A DNA stretch of 64,000 bases, taken from the NCBI RefSeq assembly GCF_020071995.1, contig NZ_JABWTK010000005.1, positions 124,001 through 188,000 on the forward strand, read 5' to 3'. The notes below the pieces were generated by a model. It searched no databases, was not told where the DNA came from, and was given only the letters and a program-made list of their open reading frames with translations. The stretch comes from Planococcus chinensis. Lineage in GTDB: Bacteria; Bacillota; Bacilli; Bacillales_A; Planococcaceae. Numbering within the stretch: the stretch's first letter is position 1; every line of letters begins with the position of its first letter. Shown in pieces: positions 1-7,131 of this stretch. Made by a program: the position numbers and the translations under genes.

Positions 1-1
1 T

Positions 2-673
2 TCCTTCAAAGCGAAGCCGGGTGAGGTCACCGCCATTATCGGCGGGACCGGCTCCGGGAAGTCGACATTGATCAATTTGATTCCGCGTTTCTATGAGATT
101 TCAAGCGGGGCCATCCGGGTCAACGGCGTCGATATCCGGAATGCGTCGCAGGATGAAGTGCGTTCGAAGCTCGGCTTTGTGCCGCAGAAATCGATTCTCT
201 TTACCGGCACGATTGCCGACAACATCCGCTTCGGGAAAGAAGAAGCGACGCAGGCGGAACTTGAACACGCCGCCTCGATTGCCCAGGCAACTGAATTTAT
301 CAGTGGGCTGAAAGAAGGCTACGCGACCGAAATTGAGCAAGGCGGTTCGAACTTATCGGGCGGCCAGAAGCAACGTCTCGCGATTGCCCGGGCGCTTGTC
401 CGGAAGCCGGATATTTATATTTTTGACGATAGTTTTTCGGCGCTTGATTTCAAGACGGATGCACGGCTTCGCAAAGCGCTGAAAGATGAAACGAAAAATG
501 CGACGGTCTTGCTGGTGGCGCAGCGCGTCAGCACGGTCGTCGACGCCGACCGCATCATCGTCCTGGAAAACGGGCGGGTTGTCGGCATGGGCACGCACGA
601 AGAATTGATGAACAGCAACGAAGTCTACCGGGAAATCGCCTATTCCCAGCTGTCAGAGGAGGAGATTGCATGA
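2..673 (+). CDS. ABC exporter subunit with degenerate ATP site, C-terminal part (5' truncated by window)
   Basis: This is the nucleotide-binding domain of a type IV ABC exporter half-transporter; the reading frame is open to the first base, so the membrane domain lies upstream of the window. Visible motifs are Walker A GGTGSGKST, Q-loop in GFVPQKS, a canonical signature LSGGQKQR and Walker B IYIFDD. The residue after the Walker B Asp is Asp rather than the catalytic Glu, and the H-loop His is replaced by Gln (VAQRVST). That is the pattern of the catalytically degenerate subunit of heterodimeric exporters such as TM287/TM288. Its stop overlaps the start of the next half-transporter by 4 bases (ATGA), so the two are co-translated and very likely form the heterodimer. 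The substrate (drug or lipid) cannot be told. Confidence 0.93.
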   Translation, partial: SFKAKPGEVTAIIGGTGSGKSTLINLIPRFYEISSGAIRVNGVDIRNASQDEVRSKLGFVPQKSILFTGTIADNIRFGKEEATQAELEHAASIAQATEFISGLKEGYATEIEQGGSNLSGGQKQRLAIARALVRKPDIYIFDDSFSALDFKTDARLRKALKDETKNATVLLVAQRVSTVVDADRIIVLENGRVVGMGTHEELMNSNEVYREIAYSQLSEEEIA

Positions 674-2529
674 GCAACGAAAAACGGCCTCCAGGCGGCA
701 GACCCGGCGGCGGACACGGCGGGCCTCCGGGCATGAGCATGCCTGCCGAAAAACCAAAAAATTTCAAAGTGACGTTCAGACGGCTCGTCCGGTATTTGAA
801 GCCGCGCAGCAAACGATTGACGGTGGTCTTCCTCGCTGCCATTTTAAGTACAGTGTTCTCGATTGTCGGACCGAAACTGACGGGGAACGCCATCACGGAA
901 TTGTTTGAAGGGGCATATGGCAAACTGCAAGGAACGCCGGGTGCCGGCATCGATTTTGGCGTCATCGGCGAAATCCTGTTGGTGCTGGCCGGATTGTATA
1001 TCTTCAGCAGCCTCTTCAGTTATTTGATGCAGTACATCATGTCGACGGTGGCGCAGGATACGGTGTATGACTTGCGCCAGGATGTGAATAAAAAACTCGA
1101 GAAGCTGCCTTTGAATTATTTTGACGGCCGGCCAAACGGCGAAACTTTAAGCCGCATGACGAATGACATCGACACCATCGGCAGTACGCTGCAGCAAAGC
1201 TTGACGCAATTTATTACGTCAGTTGTGATGCTGGTCGGAATCATTGTCATGATGCTGACAATCAGTCCGTTATTGACCTTGATCGCATTTGTTTCCTTGC
1301 CTCTGTCGCTGTTTGTCATCCAGCCGATCTTGAAGCGGTCGCAGACACAATTCGCCAACCAGCAGCGCTCGCTCGGCGAATTGAACGGCCATATCGAAGA
1401 AATGTACACCGGGCATCCGGTGGTGAAGGCATTCGGCCATGAGAAAAAAGCGGTGGCCAAGTTTGAGCAAGTGAACGACGAATTGTACGAAGCGGGGCGG
1501 CGCGCCCAGTTTATCTCGGGAATCATCATGCCGCTCATGACGTTCATCGGCAACTTCAGTTATGTGGTGATCAGCGTTGTCGGCGGGATTCTCGTGACGC
1601 AGCGGGCGATTTCAATCGGGGACATCCAAGCATTCATCACGTATTCGAAACAGTTTACCCAGCCAATCATGCAAGCGGCGAATATCGCGAACATCGTCCA
1701 GTCGACGGTGGCGGCAGCGGAACGTGTCTTTGAACTGCTCGATGAACCGGAAGAACAGAAGGAAGTCGCAGCAGTCAGCCTGGACAGAGCGAAAGGCGCG
1801 GTGGTGTTCGAAGGAGTCGACTTCGGCTACGGCGAAGAATTGCTGATCCACGATATGAACATCCGAGTGAAAACGGGGCAGACAGTCGCCATCGTCGGGC
1901 CAACGGGTGCCGGCAAGACGACGTTGATCAACCTGTTGATGCGCTTTTATGAATTGAACGCGGGACGGATCCTGATCGACGGCCTGGATACCCGCGAAAT
2001 GTCCCGAAGCTCGCTCCGGCATAGCTTCGGCATGGTGCTGCAGGATACCTGGCTTTTCAACGGCACCATCAAAGCCAATATCGCCTACGGCAAAAACGGT
2101 GCGACCGACGAAGAAATCTTCGCCGCAGCCGATGCCGCGCATGCGGACCATTTCATCCGTACGCTGCCGGACGGCTATGACACCGTGCTGAATGAAGAAG
2201 CATCAAATATTTCACAGGGCCAAAAACAGCTCTTGACGATTGCACGCGCCATATTGGCGGACCCGCCGATCATGATTTTGGACGAAGCCACGTCAAGCGT
2301 TGATACGCGGACGGAAATCTTCATCCAGCAGGCGATGAACCGGCTGATGGAAGGGCGCACAAGTTTTGTCATTGCGCACCGCCTGTCAACCATCAAAGAT
2401 GCTGATTTGATTCTCGTGATGGACAAAGGGAATGTCATCGAACAAGGCACCCACACCGAATTGCTTGAGAAAAACGGCTTTTACGCCGATTTGTACAACA
2501 GCCAGTTTTCGGAGAAAGTGGCCATTTAA
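670..2529 (+). CDS. ABC exporter half-transporter, ATP-binding/permease (catalytic partner)
   Basis: Full half-transporter of 619 aa. A Gly/Pro-rich cytoplasmic N-tail (about residues 1-35) precedes a six-helix ABC exporter membrane domain (about 55-345) and a nucleotide-binding domain (about 370-600). Walker A is GPTGAGKTT, Walker B is IMILDEATSSVD with the catalytic Glu present, and the H-loop is IAHRLST. The signature is non-canonical, ISQGQ instead of LSGGQ. The neighbour upstream has the opposite set of defects, so the pair would hold one consensus and one degenerate ATP site, as known for TM287/288-type exporters. The start overlaps the upstream stop (ATGA), and a strong terminator follows the stop. 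It is likely a multidrug or lipid exporter; the cargo is not determined by sequence. Confidence 0.95.
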   Translation: MSNEKRPPGGRPGGGHGGPPGMSMPAEKPKNFKVTFRRLVRYLKPRSKRLTVVFLAAILSTVFSIVGPKLTGNAITELFEGAYGKLQGTPGAGIDFGVIGEILLVLAGLYIFSSLFSYLMQYIMSTVAQDTVYDLRQDVNKKLEKLPLNYFDGRPNGETLSRMTNDIDTIGSTLQQSLTQFITSVVMLVGIIVMMLTISPLLTLIAFVSLPLSLFVIQPILKRSQTQFANQQRSLGELNGHIEEMYTGHPVVKAFGHEKKAVAKFEQVNDELYEAGRRAQFISGIIMPLMTFIGNFSYVVISVVGGILVTQRAISIGDIQAFITYSKQFTQPIMQAANIANIVQSTVAAAERVFELLDEPEEQKEVAAVSLDRAKGAVVFEGVDFGYGEELLIHDMNIRVKTGQTVAIVGPTGAGKTTLINLLMRFYELNAGRILIDGLDTREMSRSSLRHSFGMVLQDTWLFNGTIKANIAYGKNGATDEEIFAAADAAHADHFIRTLPDGYDTVLNEEASNISQGQKQLLTIARAILADPPIMILDEATSSVDTRTEIFIQQAMNRLMEGRTSFVIAHRLSTIKDADLILVMDKGNVIEQGTHTELLEKNGFYADLYNSQFSEKVAI

Positions 2530-2542
2530 TTTGGATAGAAAG

Positions 2543-2575
2543 AAACCGCTCAACAAGTTGTTGAGCGGTTTTTAT
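2543..2575. terminator. Rho-independent terminator (bidirectional)
   Basis: A perfect 13-bp stem (AAACCGCTCAACA / TGTTGAGCGGTTT) with a 3-base loop and a T run lies just past the ABC exporter stop. It also sits at the end of the convergent CPBP gene, so it may serve both strands. Confidence 0.88.
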
Positions 2576-3414
2576 TAATTTCTAAACCCTTTTTTATGGA
2601 GAAAGACGACTTTCCGGTTCTTTTTCCAAACGTTTTCACGGATCAGCCAAGCGGGTAAACCGGCGAGTAAGACGGTACCGACGGCAAGAACGATGAGGTT
2701 CGGCACTGCTTTCTCAGCAATTTCGGACATTTCCTGCACACGCAGTGCTTCCGGCCAAGTGGGGGCATAGGCCATCGTGAGCGCATAAAAAGCGTTGTAG
2801 GCGATATGCAAAATGATCGGTGCCAGCAAATTCTGCGTTTTCAAATACAGCAAGGCCGCAATGATGCCGAACAGGAACGCGCCAAGAATGTCATCGTGCA
2901 TCAAGCCGAACAGCAGGCTCGAGATGAACACACCGCCCCAGCGGGAAGTTTTCAGCGCCATCCGTTTCAACAGCACGCCGCGGAAAATGAATTCTTCTGC
3001 AATCGGTTCAAGCAAAATCATAATGGCAACCGTGATAGCCAAGTAAAGCGGACTTGCCGGCAGCGGAACCGGCTCCAGCAAATAAGCAGCCCAGCCCGGC
3101 GCAATCGACTCGAAGACGTTCAGCTGAAGCCACAAAAAGCCCAGTGAAAAAGCGATTGACCCGACAATCAGCCCAATAACTGCGCCGATCCAGCGTTCGA
3201 TGCCTTGCGCAAAGGCGAATCTAGACAGCGTCACGCCCTGCAGGCGGAACTGATAGGTAAAAAACCAGGCGGGCACGATCCCGTAAATGGCCACCGATAC
3301 CAGGATCCATTCCAAGTCATCGCTCATCGGGAAAACGGTCGTGGCGTAAATCAGCGAAAGGTAAACAGTCAGGGTAATCCCGACAATATAACGAAACTTC
3401 ATTTTCTCAAACAT
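2575..3414 (-). CDS. CPBP family intramembrane glutamic endopeptidase
   Basis: A 279-aa multi-span membrane protein. It carries the three conserved CPBP (CAAX protease and bacteriocin-processing, Abi) motifs in order: EEFIFR, FGLMH and HIAYN. These hold the paired Glu and the two His residues that form the catalytic site in Rce1-like proteases. The start has AAGGGGTG five bases upstream. A similar gene follows in the same direction about 200 bases downstream of this promoter region (3613-4488), so the two are probably a tandem duplication that has diverged. The substrate is unknown; family members process peptides or prenylated proteins or act in bacteriocin self-immunity. Confidence 0.88.
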   Translation of the reverse strand: MFEKMKFRYIVGITLTVYLSLIYATTVFPMSDDLEWILVSVAIYGIVPAWFFTYQFRLQGVTLSRFAFAQGIERWIGAVIGLIVGSIAFSLGFLWLQLNVFESIAPGWAAYLLEPVPLPASPLYLAITVAIMILLEPIAEEFIFRGVLLKRMALKTSRWGGVFISSLLFGLMHDDILGAFLFGIIAALLYLKTQNLLAPIILHIAYNAFYALTMAYAPTWPEALRVQEMSEIAEKAVPNLIVLAVGTVLLAGLPAWLIRENVWKKNRKVVFLHKKGFRN

Positions 3415-3489
3415 TCGTGCACCCCTTATGTAGAATAAATCCAGTATAGCAGGAGTTTAGGCTTATGGAACTAAAAATAAAGTGAAACT

Positions 3490-3513
3490 CCATCAGTGGT
3501 TTTTCCACTGATG
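3490..3513 (-). terminator. Hairpin, probable terminator of the second CPBP gene
   Basis: An inverted repeat CATCAGTGG / CCACTGATG with an A/T loop lies between the two CPBP genes, downstream of the 3613-4488 gene on the minus strand. The T tract is poor, so the call is moderate. Confidence 0.45.
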
Positions 3514-3612
3514 GGTAGTTGAACCAATCGGGCTTTTACGGTCAGTAGACTTCCCGCTCAAAAAAGCAGGAGTCCAACTGCCCGTTAAAGCGGGGAAAAT
3601 CCCAAAACGCCG

Positions 3613-4488
3613 TTAAGGCATTTCGGGATGATCGGGTTCATTCTGCAGGGCTTCTCCTTGTTTCTCTAAGAAGGCTTGGTACTTCTCTTCTTCTTTTTTC
3701 TTGTTCAAGCTTTGCGCCAGCCGCAGGATAACCGCGAAGATCAGGATGCTGGTGACGAACAGGACAATCGCATTCGGCACGGCTTTCGTGTAGATGTCCG
3801 CGCTTTCCATCACGGTCAGCCATTCGGGCCAGCCGGGGCTGATGAACATCAAACCGACAACAAGCGAGTTATGGAAGATGTGCAGCAAAATCGGAATCAG
3901 CAGATTGTCCGTCAGCAAATACAAAATCGACGCCGTCACGCCGAACAAGAACGCGCCGAAAAAGTCCATGTGGAGCATCCCGAACAACAGGCTCGATGTT
4001 CCGATCCCTTCCCACATCGACGTCTTGGAAATCAGCCGTTTTAGGAGAAGCCCCCGGAACATGAATTCTTCCGCAATAGGTCCAATCACTGCAACAATGA
4101 GCGATACAGTGATTAGATATGCAGTGTTGTCTGGAAACGGTGCCCGCTCGAGAAGTGAGTCGACCATCCAGGGAGCGACCGGCATCAAGACGCGCAGCTG
4201 CAGCCAAAGCATCGCCATGGAAAAAAACGTCGACAAAGTGACAAGGCCGGCGAGCGGCAACAACCAACGCGAAGCGCCTTTCAAGAACACGACGCGTGAC
4301 AGCGGCACTTGCTGCTTTTGAAACTGCCGCCCGAAATATAGGACCGGCACAATCACATAAAAGGTCAGCTGGATGCCGACATCCAAGATGAGCGGATTTG
4401 GCGAAAGCTGCACCAGTGCGAAGGCGGCAATCAGTATTCCGAAAAACATCCAGCGGACAAAGTCACGGGTCCTCATTTCTTCAAACAT
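3613..4488 (-). CDS. CPBP family intramembrane glutamic endopeptidase (paralogue)
   Basis: A 291-aa polytopic membrane protein with the same motif order as its neighbour: EEFMFR, FGMLH and HIFHN. The sequence around the active site (PIAEEF.FRG.LLKR) is shared with the 2575-3414 protein, which supports duplication. It ends in a charged, Lys/Glu-rich cytoplasmic tail of roughly 35 residues that the paralogue lacks. I chose the ATG at 4488 because GAGGCGG stands 8 bases upstream; an upstream GTG at 4497 is possible but has no separate RBS. It is a membrane protease or immunity protein of unknown substrate. Confidence 0.86.
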   Translation of the reverse strand: MFEEMRTRDFVRWMFFGILIAAFALVQLSPNPLILDVGIQLTFYVIVPVLYFGRQFQKQQVPLSRVVFLKGASRWLLPLAGLVTLSTFFSMAMLWLQLRVLMPVAPWMVDSLLERAPFPDNTAYLITVSLIVAVIGPIAEEFMFRGLLLKRLISKTSMWEGIGTSSLLFGMLHMDFFGAFLFGVTASILYLLTDNLLIPILLHIFHNSLVVGLMFISPGWPEWLTVMESADIYTKAVPNAIVLFVTSILIFAVILRLAQSLNKKKEEEKYQAFLEKQGEALQNEPDHPEMP

Positions 4489-4643
4489 GCTATGCACCGC
4501 CTCTCAGGTTGACCTAAGGCAAGCGAGAAAAGTAAGCATCAGCGACAGAGGTGTTTAGTTACTTATATTTTACCCGAAAATGGGAAGACTAACTATTTTG
4601 GAGGAAGTTTGGAGGAGGAAAAATTCTCATTTTTGCGGAAGGA

Positions 4644-4672
4644 AAAACCGCCCGGAACCGGACGGTTTTCTG
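4644..4672. terminator. Terminator hairpin after the 56-aa membrane protein
   Basis: Stem AACCGTCCGG / CCGGGCGGTT (one G-U pair on the minus strand) followed by T residues on both strands. It lies 15 bases past the stop of the minus-strand small gene. Confidence 0.75.
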
Positions 4673-4686
4673 TTATGTATGAAAGT

Positions 4687-4857
4687 TTAAAGCCCTTTTT
4701 GCTGAAGTTCCAGCTTCTTCTGTTCCAACGCAATCTTGTCGCGCTCCAGCTGGATTTTCGCTATGTTCACTTGTGCTTTCATGCGCATGTCAAAGCCGAT
4801 AAGCACCAGAAAGGCGAGGCCAAGTATAGCCGCCAATGCAAATAATCCGATTTCCAT
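4687..4857 (-). CDS. Small membrane protein with coiled-coil tail, 56 aa
   Basis: This short gene is supported by an AAGGAGG ribosome binding site 6-7 bases before its ATG and a terminator just after its stop. The protein begins with one hydrophobic helix (about residues 3-21), followed by a charged amphipathic helix rich in Lys, Glu, Gln and Leu to the C terminus (about 24-54), which could form a coiled coil. It has no recognisable family. A second small protein of the same layout lies at 20619-20759. Such single-pass proteins are often regulators or partners of larger membrane complexes, but no role can be assigned here. Confidence 0.72.
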   Translation of the reverse strand: MEIGLFALAAILGLAFLVLIGFDMRMKAQVNIAKIQLERDKIALEQKKLELQQKGL

Positions 4858-4950
4858 GGAATTCCTCCTTCATAAAAGACTTCTGCTTATTCTACGGAAG
4901 AGATAAGGGGAAGTTTCAACAGTTTTAGGAGGAAGGCAATTGATTTATCA

Positions 4951-5058
4951 GCCGGAAGCATATTTCTGAAGCTGCTGTGCGTATTTTAACCTTTGTTGAG
5001 CGTATTTCCGGGATTGCTGTGCGTATTCTTAAAACAACCGAGCGTATTCTAAAAACGA
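4951..5058. repeat. Degenerate tandem array of a GAGCGTATTT-centred unit (array 1)
   Basis: About five units with a period near 19-22 bases, each built on the core (G/T)(A/T)GCGTATT(T/C) followed by TAACC or CCGG. The same unit forms another array at 11490-11603, in an unrelated intergenic region. It has no spacer structure and is not coding. The array fills the space between the 56-aa gene and the terminator of the arginase-family gene. Confidence 0.7.
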
Positions 5059-5093
5059 GACCGCAAACCCTTTAAAAGACAGATGCCCAAACA

Positions 5094-5125
5094 TAAAAAA
5101 CGCACCAGCTAAGTTCAGCTGGTGC
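5094..5125 (-). terminator. Terminator of the arginase-family gene
   Basis: A perfect 9-bp stem GCACCAGCT / AGCTGGTGC with a 6-base loop, followed on the minus strand by GTTTTTT, directly after the stop at 5137. Confidence 0.85.
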
Positions 5126-5136
5126 ACCAAAAAGAT

Positions 5137-6081
5137 TTAATTGAACGCAGCCATCACTTCGGCTACCAAATACGCCGCAAGCTTTGTAGTCTTGCCGTTC
5201 TCGTCAATTGTCGGATTGACGTCGGAAATATCGAAGCTTTGCACTTTTGGGTTCGCGACGATGTGCCACAGCAATTGCCGCACGACGACCGGTTCGAGAC
5301 CGAACGGAGACGCGTCGACGATGCTTGGGGCATGGAACGACGACAGCGATTCCATGCAGAAGCTGACGATGATGTGGTCGTGCTTGTCGCAAAATGCATC
5401 GATGACGTTTTGCGTGCTTTGCAAGTCGCGCAGCGCAAGGTCTTCTGCGAGGACATACTGCGCACCGAGCTTGTCGGCCTGATTGAATGTGGCGCGTGTG
5501 TTGCCGAGCGGCTGGACGCCGAGCACCAGGTAGCCGGCATTGTCATCCGACTCCAGGATTTGCTTGAACATCGTGCCGGCATGCGGGCGATCCGACTCCT
5601 GCAGATCGAAATTGGAATCGATGCTGATGATGCCGATTTTCGCATCAGCGCCGAAAAAGCGCCGCGATCCCCAATAATGGCCGTAAGTGGTTTCGTGTCC
5701 GCCGCCGAGGATGATCGGCGTCGATCCGCAGCGCAGCAAATTGCTGACGTGTTCGCCCAGTTCCCGCTGCGCTTTTTCCATCTTGCCATCTTTTTGCATC
5801 ACGGTGCCGGAATCAATCAGCGGGCGCCCGCCCAAATGATCGGGCAATTGCGCCAGCTGGCTCCGGATCTGATCCGGTGCTTCGGCAGCTCCAGCCTGTC
5901 CGCCGCTGCGCTGGACGCCTTCATCGCATTCAAAGCCGAGGATGGAAAAAGAGCCTTTCGGCGCCTCGATGCTGCTCACGAATTCGACGCTTTGGTGAAA
6001 GCGGAAACTGTCCCGGTCTGACTCGCTGTCGATCGGTCCGTGCCAAAAATGCTTTCTCGGTAATTTATACAAATAGAACAC
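5137..6081 (-). CDS. Arginase/formimidoylglutamase (HutG-like) family protein with altered metal ligands
   Basis: A 314-aa ureohydrolase-fold protein most like formimidoylglutamase (GVQRSGGQAGAAEAPDQIR near residue 55; FDISDVNP.ID near 283). HutG hydrolyses formimidoylglutamate to glutamate and formamide in histidine breakdown, using two Mn ions. Of the six usual metal ligands, His129 (GGGHE), Asp155 and Asp159 are kept, but the DAHxD His is Asn157, and the SxDxD pair reads Cys242-Met-Glu244. It may therefore bind metal differently or be inactive. No other hut genes are near; it stands alone with its own terminator. The GTG at 6081 gives 314 aa; a TTG at 6072 has better RBS spacing (GAGG) and is an alternative start. 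Confidence 0.82.
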   Translation of the reverse strand: MFYLYKLPRKHFWHGPIDSESDRDSFRFHQSVEFVSSIEAPKGSFSILGFECDEGVQRSGGQAGAAEAPDQIRSQLAQLPDHLGGRPLIDSGTVMQKDGKMEKAQRELGEHVSNLLRCGSTPIILGGGHETTYGHYWGSRRFFGADAKIGIISIDSNFDLQESDRPHAGTMFKQILESDDNAGYLVLGVQPLGNTRATFNQADKLGAQYVLAEDLALRDLQSTQNVIDAFCDKHDHIIVSFCMESLSSFHAPSIVDASPFGLEPVVVRQLLWHIVANPKVQSFDISDVNPTIDENGKTTKLAAYLVAEVMAAFN

Positions 6082-6171
6082 CTCGAGTAAATATATTATA
6101 AAGCTTCATCTTCCTATTGTAATGAATTTCAGGGAGCTGTGCATGAAAACATTCCCCAAACGGCCAAGAAC

Positions 6172-6204
6172 AAAAAAGGAAAGCCGCCAATGTGGCGGCT
6201 TTCC
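6172..6204 (-). terminator. Terminator of the HxlR regulator gene
   Basis: A perfect 12-bp stem GGAAAGCCGCCA / TGGCGGCTTTCC with a 3-base loop, followed on the minus strand by a run of six T. Confidence 0.9.
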
Positions 6205-6254
6205 TTCTGATTTATTTGGTCAATCTGCTTTTTGATTCAAAAGAACCAATCCCA

Positions 6255-6593
6255 TTAAGAGGATTCCTTGTCAGTTTGGCGTTCGATTTCCATGTACTGG
6301 CGTGCCCATTGCTGCAAGGGCTGGAGGCTGTCTGCCAAAGCGCTGCCTTTTTCGGTCAGGCGATACATGGCTCCGGATGCGCCGCTTTCCACGGCTTTCT
6401 CAACCAGGCCTTCTTCTGCAAGTTCGGAAAGCTTCAGTGACAGCGATCTGGAGGTAATGCCCTTAATGTCGCGCTTGATGTCCGAGAAACGCGCTGTCTG
6501 GTTTTCACATAGCGATAAATAATGGACGAGCTGTCCGGTCCATTTTTTCCCGAGCACCTGAAAAGACGCTTCTATATATGGAGAGACTTTCAT
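6255..6593 (-). CDS. HxlR-type winged-helix transcriptional regulator
   Basis: A 112-aa protein with the HxlR/MarR-like winged helix: an N-terminal helix with VLGKKWTGQLVHYL, a recognition region around ARFSDIKRDIKGITSRSLS and a wing near the MYRLTEKG segment. The Cys common near the N terminus of redox- or aldehyde-sensing HxlR proteins is absent, so the signal is unknown. The ATG at 6593 has AAGGAG 8 bases upstream. It lies upstream of the arginase-family gene on the same strand but is cut off from it by a strong terminator, so it is probably an independent local regulator. Confidence 0.88.
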   Translation of the reverse strand: MKVSPYIEASFQVLGKKWTGQLVHYLSLCENQTARFSDIKRDIKGITSRSLSLKLSELAEEGLVEKAVESGASGAMYRLTEKGSALADSLQPLQQWARQYMEIERQTDKESS

Positions 6594-6674
6594 TTTTATC
6601 ACTCCTTAACAAAATTGCGAACACTTAAAGATTATCGAAGTATAAAAAGTATACTAGTGGAGTAGAGTCAGATG

Positions 6675-6713
6675 AAAACGACCTCTTCCAGGTTTCGCAC
6701 CCTGGAAAAGGCC
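6675..6713 (-). terminator. Terminator of the two-component / small membrane protein operon
   Basis: A long stem of about 13 bp with G-U pairs (GACCTCTTCCAGG against GGCCTTTTCCAGG) and an 8-base loop; the minus strand continues with TCGTTTTC. It lies just after the stop at 6723. Confidence 0.75.
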
Positions 6714-6722
6714 TATCCACTT

Positions 6723-7112
6723 TTACTCTTTTTCCGTCAAGAACGAAATGACCACAAACAACAGGAAAGCAAGCAAGAGCAATGATCCGCCGATGATGAA
6801 CAGAATCATCACCAATGTTTCATTCCAATTGAATGGATTCAAGTTGTAGATCCACATGCCGGCCGTTAAGCCGAATGCGCCGGCCATAGCGAGGACACTG
6901 TGAACGGCAACCAATTTCTTGTACTTGACCGTATAAACGCGGTAGAAAATGCCCCACGCAAATACCGACAGCCAGCCGACGACTAAGATGTGGGCGTGGA
7001 CAGGGCGCAGCGAATAATCCATTTCGCCCGCCATTTGTGAACCAAGAAATGTGCCAATAAAGCCAAAAATGGCTGCGAACTGGATCAAGCGTAGACTCCA
7101 GGTTTTTTCCAT
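6723..7112 (-). CDS. Small four-helix membrane protein resembling a haem-copper oxidase fragment
   Basis: A 129-aa protein with four hydrophobic helices. The segment LRPVHAHILVVGWLSVFAWG, with paired His in the second helix, recalls the haem-binding helices of cbb3-type or NO-reductase-like oxidase subunit I; short stand-alone proteins of this kind are often labelled cytochrome-c oxidase in Bacillales. It is far too short to be an oxidase itself. The open frame reaches upstream to 7331 inside the kinase gene, but the ATG at 7112 is preceded by GGAGG and lies 19 bases after the kinase stop, so it is the last gene of that operon. It may bind haem or sense redox state; this is inference. Confidence 0.68.
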   Translation of the reverse strand: MEKTWSLRLIQFAAIFGFIGTFLGSQMAGEMDYSLRPVHAHILVVGWLSVFAWGIFYRVYTVKYKKLVAVHSVLAMAGAFGLTAGMWIYNLNPFNWNETLVMILFIIGGSLLLLAFLLFVVISFLTEKE

Positions 7113-7131
7113 AGTAAGAACCTCCAGTAAG

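Noticed and set aside
4951..5058. CRISPR array
   Set aside because: The period is only about 20 bases, units are degenerate, and there are no unique spacers or cas genes.
5122..6021. 299-aa open frame on the plus strand opposite the arginase-family gene
   Set aside because: It lies wholly opposite a gene with recognised family motifs, lacks an RBS, and its sequence is the low-complexity kind expected from antisense of GC-rich coding DNA.
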